Assembly (NCBI GenBank): GCA_028821515.1
Contig: JAPPGA010000033.1
Coordinates: 38,969-102,968 of the forward strand
DNA from: Gammaproteobacteria bacterium
GTDB taxonomy: Bacteria > Pseudomonadota > Gammaproteobacteria > Pseudomonadales > Azotimanducaceae
DNA length: 64,000 nt
Direction of reading: 5' to 3'
The translations under genes and the position numbers were made by a program. Positions 15,845 through 24,857 of the stretch are shown here, in pieces (the stretch's first letter is position 1; each line of letters begins with the position of its first letter). Under the pieces are notes generated by a model. It saw nothing but the letters and a program-made list of their open reading frames with translations, ran no database searches and was not told the origin of the DNA.

Positions 15845-17275
15845 CTATCTTTGCAGGTCGTAGTGCCAAGGTTCCCCTGACGTGTGCGCATAATCCCAGC
15901 GCGTCGCCATCAGGTACCTGAGCGCCGAATCGAGTCCATCACGCGTGCCTAACCGTTGCAGGGCCTCGATGGACCACCCCCGCACGTGGTGATGGCCGTG
16001 ATAGAGGTTCTCCCTGAGGGCGTCCACGATCCCAGGGAGCGCCGCCGCTTTCGGACCGAAGCGCGCCACGGCAAGCGCCGCATGGTGCCGAACGAGCGCG
16101 TCATCATCCCGGAGTCCGTCAACCAGTTCTACCGGTGCCTCGGATGCCACCTGTCCAACTATGCCGACGGACTCGATGGCGTACTGACGCACGCGCGGGT
16201 CGCCGTGGTGACAGAGCTGGATGAGGACGGGCAACGCATCGAAAGCGCGCGGGCCGATGTCGCCGAGGATGTCGGCGACCTGGACGCAAAGTTCGGTGCC
16301 GGCACCGTCGAGCAGACCGAGCAGCGGAGCAACTGCCGCCGCCCCCATCGGCGGGAAACCGTATCCCGCGACAAATCGCAGGTCCTCGTCGGAGCTTGTC
16401 AATGCTTCGATCAGCGGCTCGACCGAGCCGAGGTTGCCGAGCGTGTATGCGGCCCCGATCGCCTCTGCGACGTTCGACCCGTGGAGCCGCTCGACGAGGT
16501 CGTTCCCGTCGGTGTCAGAATCAGGTGGCGCGCTCGCTGCCACTCCGCGGTGCCAGTCCCACATGTACTGCCAGATCGGTTCCAGGGGATCAGGCGAAGT
16601 TGTCCACCCGGAGCTCTCGTGATTCCAGCTCGACGCCATCGGGTCCAGGTTGCGCGTGTACAGGAACTTCACCATGTGCCGGTTGACGTCCGTCGTGTTC
16701 GCCCCAAAGCGCCCGTGGGCGATGTCGAAATGCATAATCGTGACCGTCCCCGCATCGCCGGGAAGAGGGATCCGCTGACTCTCGTCCAGCGCGCTCCTCG
16801 GGACATACTGGCTGCCGGGCACGATTCCCGTCGGCCCCATATCGAGGGTCGTGTCCTGAGGCAGGTAGAACAGCATGGCAAACCGTGTCGCGTGGTGACG
16901 CCGTCCGTCAACCATGTAGTGCGCGTGGCGTTCCCCATCCTTGTGCAACCGGCCGTCGCCCAGGTGCCAGGGCGTCATGGGCTGCACCTTCTCCGGGTGG
17001 TTGACGTGATCATGACGGTGGAAGTGCAGGTAGTAGTCCGGCCCGAGGATCGATAGCAGGGCGCCCCGCACGACCGGCTCGTCCAGCAGTTCGCCAAGCT
17101 CCGGCACCATCGGCAGCAGGTTGTTGTGACCGACCAGGCCATCTTCCTCAAGCGGCTCGAGACGCGCGTACATGGTGTCGTGGTACGACTTCGGGAGGGC
17201 CGACTGGACGGTTACGTAACCCTCGCGGATGAAACGATGCATCGCCTCGTCGGTGAGCAGGATCGGATCGCTCAT
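15845..17275 (-). CDS. PhyH-type dioxygenase fused to C-terminal HEAT repeats
   Basis: The first 250 or so of 476 residues follow the PhyH plan: MHRFIREGYVTVQSALP, an H-x-D candidate in DGRLHKDGERH, MGPTGIVPGSQYVPRS, a distal His in FDIAHGRFGANT and a nearby Arg. Residues from about 280 to 460 are tandem helical repeats of HEAT/PBS-lyase type, for example EPLIEALTSSDEDLRFVAGY, LVDGLRDDDALVRHHAALA and GIVDALRENLYHGHHHV. These are protein-interaction modules. An AGGAAGA site lies about eight bases before the ATG. The oxygenase may act on, or be tethered to, a protein partner. There is no frameshift between the two parts. Confidence 0.82.
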   Translation of the reverse strand: MSDPILLTDEAMHRFIREGYVTVQSALPKSYHDTMYARLEPLEEDGLVGHNNLLPMVPELGELLDEPVVRGALLSILGPDYYLHFHRHDHVNHPEKVQPMTPWHLGDGRLHKDGERHAHYMVDGRRHHATRFAMLFYLPQDTTLDMGPTGIVPGSQYVPRSALDESQRIPLPGDAGTVTIMHFDIAHGRFGANTTDVNRHMVKFLYTRNLDPMASSWNHESSGWTTSPDPLEPIWQYMWDWHRGVAASAPPDSDTDGNDLVERLHGSNVAEAIGAAYTLGNLGSVEPLIEALTSSDEDLRFVAGYGFPPMGAAAVAPLLGLLDGAGTELCVQVADILGDIGPRAFDALPVLIQLCHHGDPRVRQYAIESVGIVGQVASEAPVELVDGLRDDDALVRHHAALAVARFGPKAAALPGIVDALRENLYHGHHHVRGWSIEALQRLGTRDGLDSALRYLMATRWDYAHTSGEPWHYDLQR

Positions 17276-17356
17276 TGCCAGGGTCTTCCTGCGAATGACG
17301 GAATGTAGGGTAGCGTACCGGGAAAGCTCCTCACCTTTTCAAACTCTCCGTCAGAG

Positions 17357-20107
17357 TCAGCCGCCGGTCTCGATAACCACGGTACCCGCGTCTCCGTCCA
17401 CCTCCAGGATCTGACCGCTCTCAATCCGCTGGGTGACATTGCCGGTGCCAACGACCGCGGGAATGCCGTATTCCCTGGCGACAATGGAGCCATGGCCGAG
17501 GATGCCCCCGATGTCTGTAACGAGTCCGACAGCATGTGCGAAGAGCTGGGTCCAGGCCGGGGATGTCATGGGGCAGACCAGGATGGACCCTGGTTGCATC
17601 CGGTCGAACTCCTGGGCATTCATGATCCGGCTTGCCGGTGCCACGATCGTGCCGGGACTCACGGGGATGCCGCGCAGGGTATCGCTCGAGTCGTCGTTCT
17701 TGAACTGGGTTTCCTTGAACTTCAAGCCGGGGTTCTCCCTGGCTTCTTCCGGAATCGTGCCCGGCGGGTGCAGGCGCTTGCGCGCCTCCCTGAGCTCCCG
17801 GCGGCCTGCTGTCAGGGCGACGTATTCAGGCATCGCCTCGCCGTGCCCGCGCGCTGCCAGTGCGGGCTTGATCTCGTCGCTTGTCAGGAAATAGAGGTCA
17901 TCCGGCTCGCTCAGCGTGCCGACCTCCACCAGCCGTTGCCCCAACTCGGCCGCGATGCGCCGCAGCGCGGGCCAGGCCGTGCCGAGCACGAAGCAGGACT
18001 CCTCGCGCATGGGGTAGTACTGGTAGGCGAACCACATCCGGTAACGGAATTGCCAGTATTCGAACGGCGGCAACAGCTCGCGGATCTCGGCGAGGGCCTG
18101 TTCGCGCTTGCGCGTCGCATCCGCCTCGTGCTGAACCGGATCGTAGTCGGCCCGCTGCACCATGTTCTTCAAGGTCACGAACATGGCAGACGCGTCTTCC
18201 TGCTGGGTCGGCTCGCAGAAGTCGAGGCTGTAGCCCTGGTGACCATAGGTCGCAAGGTAGGTATCGATGGCTTCCAGGACCTCACCCGTGTCGTCGCGTT
18301 GCCGGAGAACGGTCATCAGCCGCCGGGCGGGCGTGGCGATCACCACCTCGTACAGTGCGGGTGACGCCTTGATCTGGGTGGCGATGGCGAACATGTCATC
18401 GTTCGCCTGCATGATCCGGGACTTGAAGCCGGACAGGAACTGGCCGCTGGTGAAGTGATGGTCCGGCAAGGCCTCTCTCAAGAACGCCTGGAGCTGGTCG
18501 TCCACGGACTTCGCCACGCCGAAGGTATGTCCGCCATTGCTGGTCCAGTACCAACCCTCGGCTTGGGCGAGCGCGGTAATGCCTGCGAGCAGCGCCTCGT
18601 CATCGGTGGCAGCGAGGTCCACAGCCTCCCACTTCCTGGTGGCGCCTTGAAGCTCAGGCAACGCGCGATCCCAGAAGTCCTTGTGCTGACGGTCGTTGGT
18701 GAAGGTCTTGTTGAACGCGATGTAGGTGGGGTTGTCGCTCTCCGGCATGGTGATCGCGTGGGGCAGGTTGTCGCTGGCGAGTGCGGCGGCCATGGCCTTG
18801 AACTCGCCACGCTCGTCGTCTGACAGGGACCCAAGGAACAGGTTCAGATCGTGGGCTTCCCGAGCCTTGACCTCCGGTTCCCTGGCCTCCTCGTCCCGGC
18901 GACGCCTCAGGTTGGCTCGAAACTCCTCGTCCGTCTTCTCCGCAGCACTGCCGAAGATCTGAAATGCGAAGCCGTGGAGGGTGGTGAACATGGACCTGCC
19001 GAGGTTCTTGTTGAACAGTCCACCGTGAATATAGAGCTCGTCGAAGAGTGGGCAGGTCGGGTCCGGGATGTTCTCGACGATTTGCCTTCGCACCAGGCCG
19101 AAGACCCCTGGCGGCGCCTCCCACTCCACCTCTATGGGCTGGGGCGGCAGGTTCGTGATGGGCCGCGACTGCAGGAGCCAGAGCTTGCCGTCGGCAACGG
19201 CCCACTCTATGTCCTGAGGCTGGCCGTCGAAGTGCCCCTCCACCCGGCCGGCGAGTTCGGCCAGCTCGGTCAGGAGTTTCTCCGACAGAGAGGACGCATC
19301 GCGTTCGCCCTCCTCCACCTCCACCAGGCGGGTGCCCTGGTTGCCGTCGGAGACGATCTTCTGCTCCTTCGTGCCGATCATGGTTTCACTGGCGGTGAGC
19401 GTCGACCGGTCGACGATGAACGTATCCGGCGTGACCTGGCCGCCCACCACGGCCTCGCCGAGGCCGAAGCTGGCATTGACGATCATCTCGCCGCGCTCGC
19501 CGGTGGCCGGATTCGCCGTGAAGAGGATGCCGGCGACGTCTGCGGGAACCATGATCTGTACCACCACGGCCATGGCAACGGCGCCGGACTCGATGCCCAT
19601 CTCATTGCGGTAGCTGATCGCCTGGGGCGTCCACAGGGAAGCCCAACAGTCGCGCACGGCCGCGAGCAGGGCCTCGATTCCGCTGACATTGAGGTAGGTC
19701 TCCTGCTGTCCGGCGAAGGACAACCCCGGCAGGTCCTCCGCGTTCGCCGACGATCGCACCGCCACGGCGGGATCATCCCCCGGGAGCGCCCTGTAGGCGG
19801 CCGTGATTTCGGCTTTCAGGCCAGCGGAAAGCTCGCATCCGGTGATGAGCGCTTCGATCGACCGCGATGCCGACTCGAACGACGCGCGACCGTCGATGAT
19901 CTCCGGACGGGCGAGTTCGAGGATGCGCATCCCCAGATCGTTGTCGGCCACGAACTCCCTGTAGGCCGCCGTCGACAACAGGAAGCCCTCGGGCACATCG
20001 AACCCGGCACGGGTCATCTGGGCGAGGGAACGGCCCTTGCCCCCGACGGTTTCCAGGGCGTCGTTGGTAGTGTCTATGGGAGTGATGGCGGCTAACCTGT
20101 CGTTCAT
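17357..20107 (-). CDS. PEP synthase-like phosphotransferase (rifampicin phosphotransferase-like)
   Basis: The 916-residue protein starts with the PPDK/PEP-synthase ATP-binding domain (TVGGKGRSLAQMTRAGFDVP, VAVRSSANAEDLPGLSFAGQ, DIEWAVADGKLWLLQSRPIT). A long helical middle region follows, and then the PEP-utilising swivelling His domain (VTDIGGILGHGSIVAREYG, His about 872). This order matches rifampicin phosphotransferase and related ATP-dependent phosphotransferases. Authentic PEP synthase has a C-terminal TIM barrel, which is missing. The ATG at 20107 has a strong GGACTCCCC-preceding AAAGGA site; the long ORF upstream of it is non-conserved. The drug or metabolite substrate is unknown. Confidence 0.85.
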   Translation of the reverse strand: MNDRLAAITPIDTTNDALETVGGKGRSLAQMTRAGFDVPEGFLLSTAAYREFVADNDLGMRILELARPEIIDGRASFESASRSIEALITGCELSAGLKAEITAAYRALPGDDPAVAVRSSANAEDLPGLSFAGQQETYLNVSGIEALLAAVRDCWASLWTPQAISYRNEMGIESGAVAMAVVVQIMVPADVAGILFTANPATGERGEMIVNASFGLGEAVVGGQVTPDTFIVDRSTLTASETMIGTKEQKIVSDGNQGTRLVEVEEGERDASSLSEKLLTELAELAGRVEGHFDGQPQDIEWAVADGKLWLLQSRPITNLPPQPIEVEWEAPPGVFGLVRRQIVENIPDPTCPLFDELYIHGGLFNKNLGRSMFTTLHGFAFQIFGSAAEKTDEEFRANLRRRRDEEAREPEVKAREAHDLNLFLGSLSDDERGEFKAMAAALASDNLPHAITMPESDNPTYIAFNKTFTNDRQHKDFWDRALPELQGATRKWEAVDLAATDDEALLAGITALAQAEGWYWTSNGGHTFGVAKSVDDQLQAFLREALPDHHFTSGQFLSGFKSRIMQANDDMFAIATQIKASPALYEVVIATPARRLMTVLRQRDDTGEVLEAIDTYLATYGHQGYSLDFCEPTQQEDASAMFVTLKNMVQRADYDPVQHEADATRKREQALAEIRELLPPFEYWQFRYRMWFAYQYYPMREESCFVLGTAWPALRRIAAELGQRLVEVGTLSEPDDLYFLTSDEIKPALAARGHGEAMPEYVALTAGRRELREARKRLHPPGTIPEEARENPGLKFKETQFKNDDSSDTLRGIPVSPGTIVAPASRIMNAQEFDRMQPGSILVCPMTSPAWTQLFAHAVGLVTDIGGILGHGSIVAREYGIPAVVGTGNVTQRIESGQILEVDGDAGTVVIETGG

Positions 20108-20359
20108 GGGGAGTCCTTTCTCATTCTTCGTCGAGTGCCACGAAATCCGTCGACCTATTCCAGGCGCGCCGTTCGTTCGGGCCGTGGCCAAAGGCCGAGT
20201 ATCGAAGTCGTCCGCGCAGCGTTGAACCTGGCAGACTGACCCAAAGATTATGGGATTCGTCCGCGAATTCCACATCCTGAATGGGGAGAAATCCCCCAGT
20301 TTTGGTTTTCTGCCAACGTCCTTCGGCAACTCACACGGCGGCTACGGCAGCCGCTGACG

Positions 20360-20737
20360 TCAGATCTGAACCAGTTCGATGCTGACGGAGTCGGGTCCCT
20401 TCAGGAAGGCGATCCTCCCTTTTCCGCTGCGCGGCTTCATGTGGAACTCGGCGCCCTTGGCCTCGAGATCGGCTATTGCCGCCGGCAGGTCGTCGACGGC
20501 GATGCCGATGTGGTCCAGCCCAAGGCAACTGTGCGGCCCTGACGCCGTCTGGGTCACCTCCCCGGTGACCGTGGAGATCAGGATGAACTGATCGCCCAGC
20601 ATCATGTTCGCCCGCGGCAACCCGTTGGCCCCTTTCGAGGCGACAAGCTCCGCGCCGAACATCGTCTCGTAGAAGGCGCCTGCGGCCATGGCGTCATGAC
20701 TCATCAGGTGAATGTGGTGTGGGCGGTAGTCGGGCAT
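20360..20737 (-). CDS. VOC-superfamily (glyoxalase-fold) protein
   Basis: The 125-residue protein has paired beta-alpha-beta-beta-beta units: an N-terminal HHIHLMSHDAMAAGAFYETMFG with a candidate metal His, and a second GLDHIGIAVDDLPAAIADLE with His, ending in a strand with Glu (SVSIELVQI). This suits a small metal-dependent lyase, isomerase or dioxygenase. A GTG at 20746 overlaps the upstream stop. The ATG at 20737 has GGAG eight bases before it and is preferred. It is co-directional and nearly contiguous with the TIM-barrel isomerase gene, so the two probably act together. Confidence 0.85.
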   Translation of the reverse strand: MPDYRPHHIHLMSHDAMAAGAFYETMFGAELVASKGANGLPRANMMLGDQFILISTVTGEVTQTASGPHSCLGLDHIGIAVDDLPAAIADLEAKGAEFHMKPRSGKGRIAFLKGPDSVSIELVQI

Positions 20738-20742
20738 CAGGG

Positions 20743-21588
20743 TCACTCCACCGGCATCACGAAAGCCAGGCCCATTTCTTCGGCCCGTTCGAACAGGAAG
20801 TCGCGCGCCAACGGCAGTTGTTCCGCAGTCAGGTGCTCGATCATCAACGACACGTCCGGCTCCAGCTTATCCATTTCGGTGAGGTAGACGTCGTGGTCCA
20901 GCATGCCGTTGCCGGTGTAGGTCTCGACCAGGTGATAGGGATACCTGTCGACGGTGATGACATCCTTGGTGTGGCAACTCAGGATATGCGGGCCGAGCCT
21001 GTCGAAGCACGCTCTGAGCAGCGCGCCGCTGTCGTAGTAGTCCTTCGGGTTCGCGATGATGTTGACCGGATCCAGGTGCACACCGAAGCCGGGGCGATCA
21101 ATGGCTTCGACCAGCCTCAGGTAGACATCGGGCTCATCCGGCAACAGCCACCTCTCCGGCTCCAGGGTGAGCTTTGCGCGCGTTGGCTGCACACGATCCA
21201 CGATGGTCTGAACGGCCGTTACGGTGTCCTCGAAAGCGCGTTCGCTCTGATTGTCCGGGTTGGGCGTGCCCCAGCCTTCCGGCTCATATGAACCGCCGTG
21301 GATGACGCAGCAGCGAATGCCCGCCTCGTCCGCGTAAGCGAGCCGACGGCAGATTTCGTCGAGATTCTTCTGCCGCCGGGCTGCATCGGTCTGCAGGATG
21401 TTCAGGCGGTAGGCGCCAAGCTCCGCGGGAAGGATGTTCGCTTCCTCGTATGCCGCGCAGATCTCGTCGCGCCTTACCTTGTCCTCGACCTCCCGCATGA
21501 AGGCGGCGGAGAAACCGTTTTCCCGGTGATACGTCACCAGCGCCTCCGGTTCTTCCTCCACGTCGAAAGTGGGTCCACCCAGTCTCAT
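20743..21588 (-). CDS. Sugar phosphate isomerase/epimerase-like TIM-barrel protein
   Basis: The 281-residue protein belongs to the xylose-isomerase-like TIM-barrel (AP endonuclease 2) superfamily. Metal-binding positions are visible in CCVIHGGSY, TLEPERWLL, VHLDPVNII, ILSCHTKDV and the terminal MIEHLTAEQL. The family includes sugar isomerases, epimerases and dehydratases. The ATG at 21588 is preferred over a TTG five codons upstream because GAGG precedes it. The gene runs into the VOC gene with overlapping ends. The divergent lipoprotein gene starts about 200 bases away. Confidence 0.85.
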   Translation of the reverse strand: MRLGGPTFDVEEEPEALVTYHRENGFSAAFMREVEDKVRRDEICAAYEEANILPAELGAYRLNILQTDAARRQKNLDEICRRLAYADEAGIRCCVIHGGSYEPEGWGTPNPDNQSERAFEDTVTAVQTIVDRVQPTRAKLTLEPERWLLPDEPDVYLRLVEAIDRPGFGVHLDPVNIIANPKDYYDSGALLRACFDRLGPHILSCHTKDVITVDRYPYHLVETYTGNGMLDHDVYLTEMDKLEPDVSLMIEHLTAEQLPLARDFLFERAEEMGLAFVMPVE

Positions 21589-21795
21589 CGTCCCAATCCT
21601 CAAGCCAAAACAACGACTGCCGTCCTATTCTCACACATGGGCAGACCGGTGTTCTTCACCATCCGGATTCGGCCCCTCGGCGTAAGCGCGGATTCGGAAT
21701 TGACCGCTCGCCACAGGCACGCCTTGATTGCGCCGCAATCGCTCTTAGAATGGCCCTTCGGTCAAGAAATTGCCCCTCGCAGATTGAGGTATCGA

Positions 21796-22941
21796 ATGCG
21801 GCGGTCCGGTCACATCGGCTGGGTGGTTGGGATGCTCCTGCTCGCGGTCGCGGGGTGTCAGACGACTGTCGATCTGACCGACGACCGCATTCCCGATGCC
21901 GACCTGCTCTCGGGCGAGGCGATCCTGGGCGAACCGATCACGGGTACCGAGCATCCCGATATAGACATCGTCGCCATCAACGACGACATGCGCGAGTTCG
22001 TTGCCGACCTTCGGGACGTTTCCAACAAGGCCCGGCGCTTCTGGAGGCTGCTCCAGCGAATGCGCGGCGTCGGCGGCGAGCCCGGCCGCTACGACGCGTA
22101 TGCGAACCTGACAGCCCAGGAGGCCTTCGTCGAGAAACGCGGCAACTGCCTCGCGTTCTCGAGCCTGTTCATCGCACTCGCGCGGGAAGCGGGCTTCGAC
22201 GCGCGATACCAGTTGGTCGACATACCCCCGGACTACGACAGTGTCGACGGCATGGTCGTGCTGAACAGGCACGTCAACGTGCGGGTGAACGGCGTACCCG
22301 GACGCGACCCCGTCACGATCGAGTTCAGCAGGGAGTATGCAAACAGCATCCACGACCGACAGGTCGTGGATGACCAATTCGCCCTTGGACTGCACTACAA
22401 CAACCTGGCCTTCTCCCACGCGCGCGCAGGCGACCAACGGGCTGCACTGGTCTATCTTCGCAAGGCCCTCGACGAAACGCCGGAAAACCCGGACCTGTGG
22501 ACCAATCTTGGCGTGTTCTACGCCCGGCACGAACAATTCGACCGCGCGATCGCCGCGTACCACAGGGGGTTGGCCCTCGATGGTGACCACAGCCCGGCCA
22601 TCCGGGGGCTCGCGAACGCCCACGAAGCGCTCGGACAGCGCGCCAACGCGCGATTCTACGAACGGCGCATGGCGCATTCGCGGATTCGGGACGGCTACAC
22701 CTACTACATCCTCGCGCAACGCGCCTACCGCGCCGAGATGACAGCCGAGTCCCTGGAACTCGTGTCACAGGCCATCCGCCTCTACCGCAGGGACCACCGA
22801 TTTTACGAACTGCAGGGCAATATCCACGACCAGCTAGGCGACGAGGACGCGGCGAGGGAGAGCTACAAGCGCGCCCGGATTCTCGCGCGGCGCTACGAAA
22901 TGAACTCGGCCGAGGTCCTTGGAGTCCAGGGGTCGGGGTGA
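21796..22941 (+). CDS. Lipoprotein with transglutaminase-like and TPR domains
   Basis: The 381-residue product starts at the ATG at 21796, which gives a lipoprotein signal with lipobox LAVAGC (Cys21). Around residue 115 is a transglutaminase-like core (EKRGNCLAFSSLFIALAREA) with the candidate nucleophile in GNC. A His follows in VLNRHVNVRVNG, and an acidic residue may complete a triad. From about residue 200 there are tetratricopeptide repeats (DLWTNLGVFYARHEQFDRAI and others). The likely location is the inner face of an outer or inner membrane, as a protease-like or scaffold protein. Codons upstream of 21796 in the same frame are probably not translated. Confidence 0.85.
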   Translation: MRRSGHIGWVVGMLLLAVAGCQTTVDLTDDRIPDADLLSGEAILGEPITGTEHPDIDIVAINDDMREFVADLRDVSNKARRFWRLLQRMRGVGGEPGRYDAYANLTAQEAFVEKRGNCLAFSSLFIALAREAGFDARYQLVDIPPDYDSVDGMVVLNRHVNVRVNGVPGRDPVTIEFSREYANSIHDRQVVDDQFALGLHYNNLAFSHARAGDQRAALVYLRKALDETPENPDLWTNLGVFYARHEQFDRAIAAYHRGLALDGDHSPAIRGLANAHEALGQRANARFYERRMAHSRIRDGYTYYILAQRAYRAEMTAESLELVSQAIRLYRRDHRFYELQGNIHDQLGDEDAARESYKRARILARRYEMNSAEVLGVQGSG

Positions 22942-22953
22942 AGCACCCGCCAG

Positions 22954-23703
22954 TCAGTCGAAAAGCAGGCCGCCGTTCAGGTCCACGACCTCGCCGGTGA
23001 TGAATCCCGCGAGCGGATGGGTGAGGAATGTCACCACGTGGGCGAACTCCTCGGCCTCGCAGAACCGGCCGACCGGAATCTGGTCCAGCACCGCCTGCCG
23101 CTGCGCCTCGTTCAGCTGTTCCATCACCATCGGTGTCTTTACGTAGGCGGGGGCGATGCCGTTGGCGGTCACCCCGTCGCCGGCCACTTCCCGCGCCAGC
23201 GAGAACGTCAATGCCGCCAGCGCGCCCTTCGACACGCTGTAGGCAGTGCCGGCGGTCAGACCGCCGTTCTTGCCGGCGAGCGAGCAGGTATTGACGATCC
23301 GGCCCCACCCACGCTCGCGCATCCCGGGCAGCACCGCCTGCGACAGGTACAGCGCCGCGTCCAGGTTCACCGCCAGCACGTTGCGCCACTCCTCGGGCGT
23401 CGTGGTCGCCGACTTGTGGTTCGAGAGTATCCCGGCGTTGTTCACCAGGATGTCCACGGCGCCAACCTCGTCCAGCAACCGCTGCGCCGTGGCGCCGATC
23501 TCGTCCGGATCGCGCAGATCGATCGTGGCAGGGATCGCTTTCTCGCCGAGTTCGGCGGCCAGCCGTTCCAGCCCGTCCTGGTCGATGTCCACCATGATGA
23601 CCGTCGCGCCATGGTCCACCAGGGCCCGGGACGTGGCGAGGCCCAGCACACCCGCCGCCCCCGTCACGATGGCGGTGTGGTCTTCGTGAACGAGGTTCGT
23701 CAT
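22954..23703 (-). CDS. Short-chain dehydrogenase/reductase
   Basis: The 249-residue protein has all classical SDR landmarks: VTGAAGVLGLATSRAL, the Asp-containing VDIDQDG (favouring NAD), NNAGILSN, catalytic Ser in NTCSLAGKNG, and AYSVSKGALAAL with Y-x-x-x-K. The C-terminal GEVVDLNGGLLFD is typical. It begins 12 bases after the transaldolase stop on the same strand, so the two are almost certainly co-transcribed. A polyol or sugar dehydrogenase feeding the transaldolase step is a reasonable inference. Confidence 0.9.
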   Translation of the reverse strand: MTNLVHEDHTAIVTGAAGVLGLATSRALVDHGATVIMVDIDQDGLERLAAELGEKAIPATIDLRDPDEIGATAQRLLDEVGAVDILVNNAGILSNHKSATTTPEEWRNVLAVNLDAALYLSQAVLPGMRERGWGRIVNTCSLAGKNGGLTAGTAYSVSKGALAALTFSLAREVAGDGVTANGIAPAYVKTPMVMEQLNEAQRQAVLDQIPVGRFCEAEEFAHVVTFLTHPLAGFITGEVVDLNGGLLFD

Positions 23704-23715
23704 GCGGGAAACGCG

Positions 23716-24780
23716 TTACACCAGCATTCGGCCGCGCACGATACCGAGCAGTTCGTAGTAGCCGTCAATGAACTGGTTGAGCGTGTGGATCGATGGGCCG
23801 TACCCGGCGAACTCGTCGGGCGTCATGCCGTCCGGCTCGTAGGAGCGGCGGAAGTCCTCGAAATCGGTCTGCAGCGCCTCCAGGTGGGAAGCCTCCACCG
23901 GTTCGTTCAGCGACGGCCGCACGTCGACCTCGGCGGAGTCGAACTCCTTCCAGTTCTCGTAGGGAATCGTCTGCAGCACGTTTGGCCCGATGGTCGCCGA
24001 CCACTGCATGATGTTCCGGAAGGCGGCCCCCAGCAGGGTCGCCCTGAATCCGCGTTCCTCGAAGATTCCAGCCGCTCGCTTGAAGACGGCGATTCCCGCC
24101 CACTCCAGCGCCTCTGGATCGATCTCGATGCCGTCGGCATCGCGAACGCGCTTGAGATGATCGTCCAATCGGCCCCGCATGACGGTGACATATGGATGGA
24201 TCGAGTCGGGGTCCCGCGCGTCCCGCATGCCGCGTTCGATCGCTTCTGCCGAAGCTACCGCCTGCGGTACGGAAAATGACACCGTCACGTTCACCGCTAT
24301 CCCTCGACGCGTGAGTTCCTCCACGGCCACAAGACCCGATGCCGTGCAAGGAATCTTGATGGCGATGTTGTCCGCCACCGACCGCAGGGACACGGCATGT
24401 TCGACCATGCGTCCCGCGTCCGGGTATAGCGTCGGGTTGACCTGCAGGCAAAGGTATCCTGCCGCTCCCGCCGTCCGATCATGAACGGGCTTGAGTATTG
24501 CCGCCGCGATCTCGCCGATCTGGGCGATCAGCTTCCAGGCGATTTCAACCTCGGTGTCGATCGGGTTATCCGCGATGAGCGCATCCACCTCCGGCAACCA
24601 CCGGTCCGGATCGCCCTTGACCACGTTCCCCACGATCACCGGATTCGACGTCGCGCCGACCGCGCCGTGCGCCACTGCGTCCGAAAGCTCCCCGGGTTCG
24701 CAGGAGTCGTTCCACCACGGCGCGCCCAACTCTCCCATTCGAGCCATGTTCCCGACAGGGTTTACTGCGACCTGGCTCAT
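23716..24780 (-). CDS. tal: Transaldolase
   Basis: The 354-residue protein carries the transaldolase features: GATSNPVIVGNVVKGDP near the N terminus, YLCLQVNPTLYPDAGRMVEHA, and the Schiff-base Lys in NIAIKIPCTASG. The enzyme moves dihydroxyacetone units between sugar phosphates in the non-oxidative pentose phosphate route. The ATG at 24780 lies just after GAGTGGAGGAAGAC, a strong ribosome-binding site; an alternative start four codons upstream would include that site. Longer than the 215-residue FSA type, it resembles the longer bacterial transaldolases. It is the first gene of a two-gene unit with an SDR. Confidence 0.85.
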   Translation of the reverse strand: MSQVAVNPVGNMARMGELGAPWWNDSCEPGELSDAVAHGAVGATSNPVIVGNVVKGDPDRWLPEVDALIADNPIDTEVEIAWKLIAQIGEIAAAILKPVHDRTAGAAGYLCLQVNPTLYPDAGRMVEHAVSLRSVADNIAIKIPCTASGLVAVEELTRRGIAVNVTVSFSVPQAVASAEAIERGMRDARDPDSIHPYVTVMRGRLDDHLKRVRDADGIEIDPEALEWAGIAVFKRAAGIFEERGFRATLLGAAFRNIMQWSATIGPNVLQTIPYENWKEFDSAEVDVRPSLNEPVEASHLEALQTDFEDFRRSYEPDGMTPDEFAGYGPSIHTLNQFIDGYYELLGIVRGRMLV

Positions 24781-24857
24781 GTCTTCCTCCACTCGCTCAT
24801 TCTCGACCGTATAGGACCGAGTCTACCGCAGTGAAATGCAAGGGCAGGCGCATTCCG

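Noticed and set aside
18851..20095. 414-residue plus-strand open frame
   Set aside because: Antisense to the PEP synthase-like phosphotransferase gene, which is conserved over its whole length.
20108..20329. N-terminal extension of the PEP synthase-like protein
   Set aside because: The residues are unlike the family, and a strong ribosome-binding site precedes the ATG at 20107.
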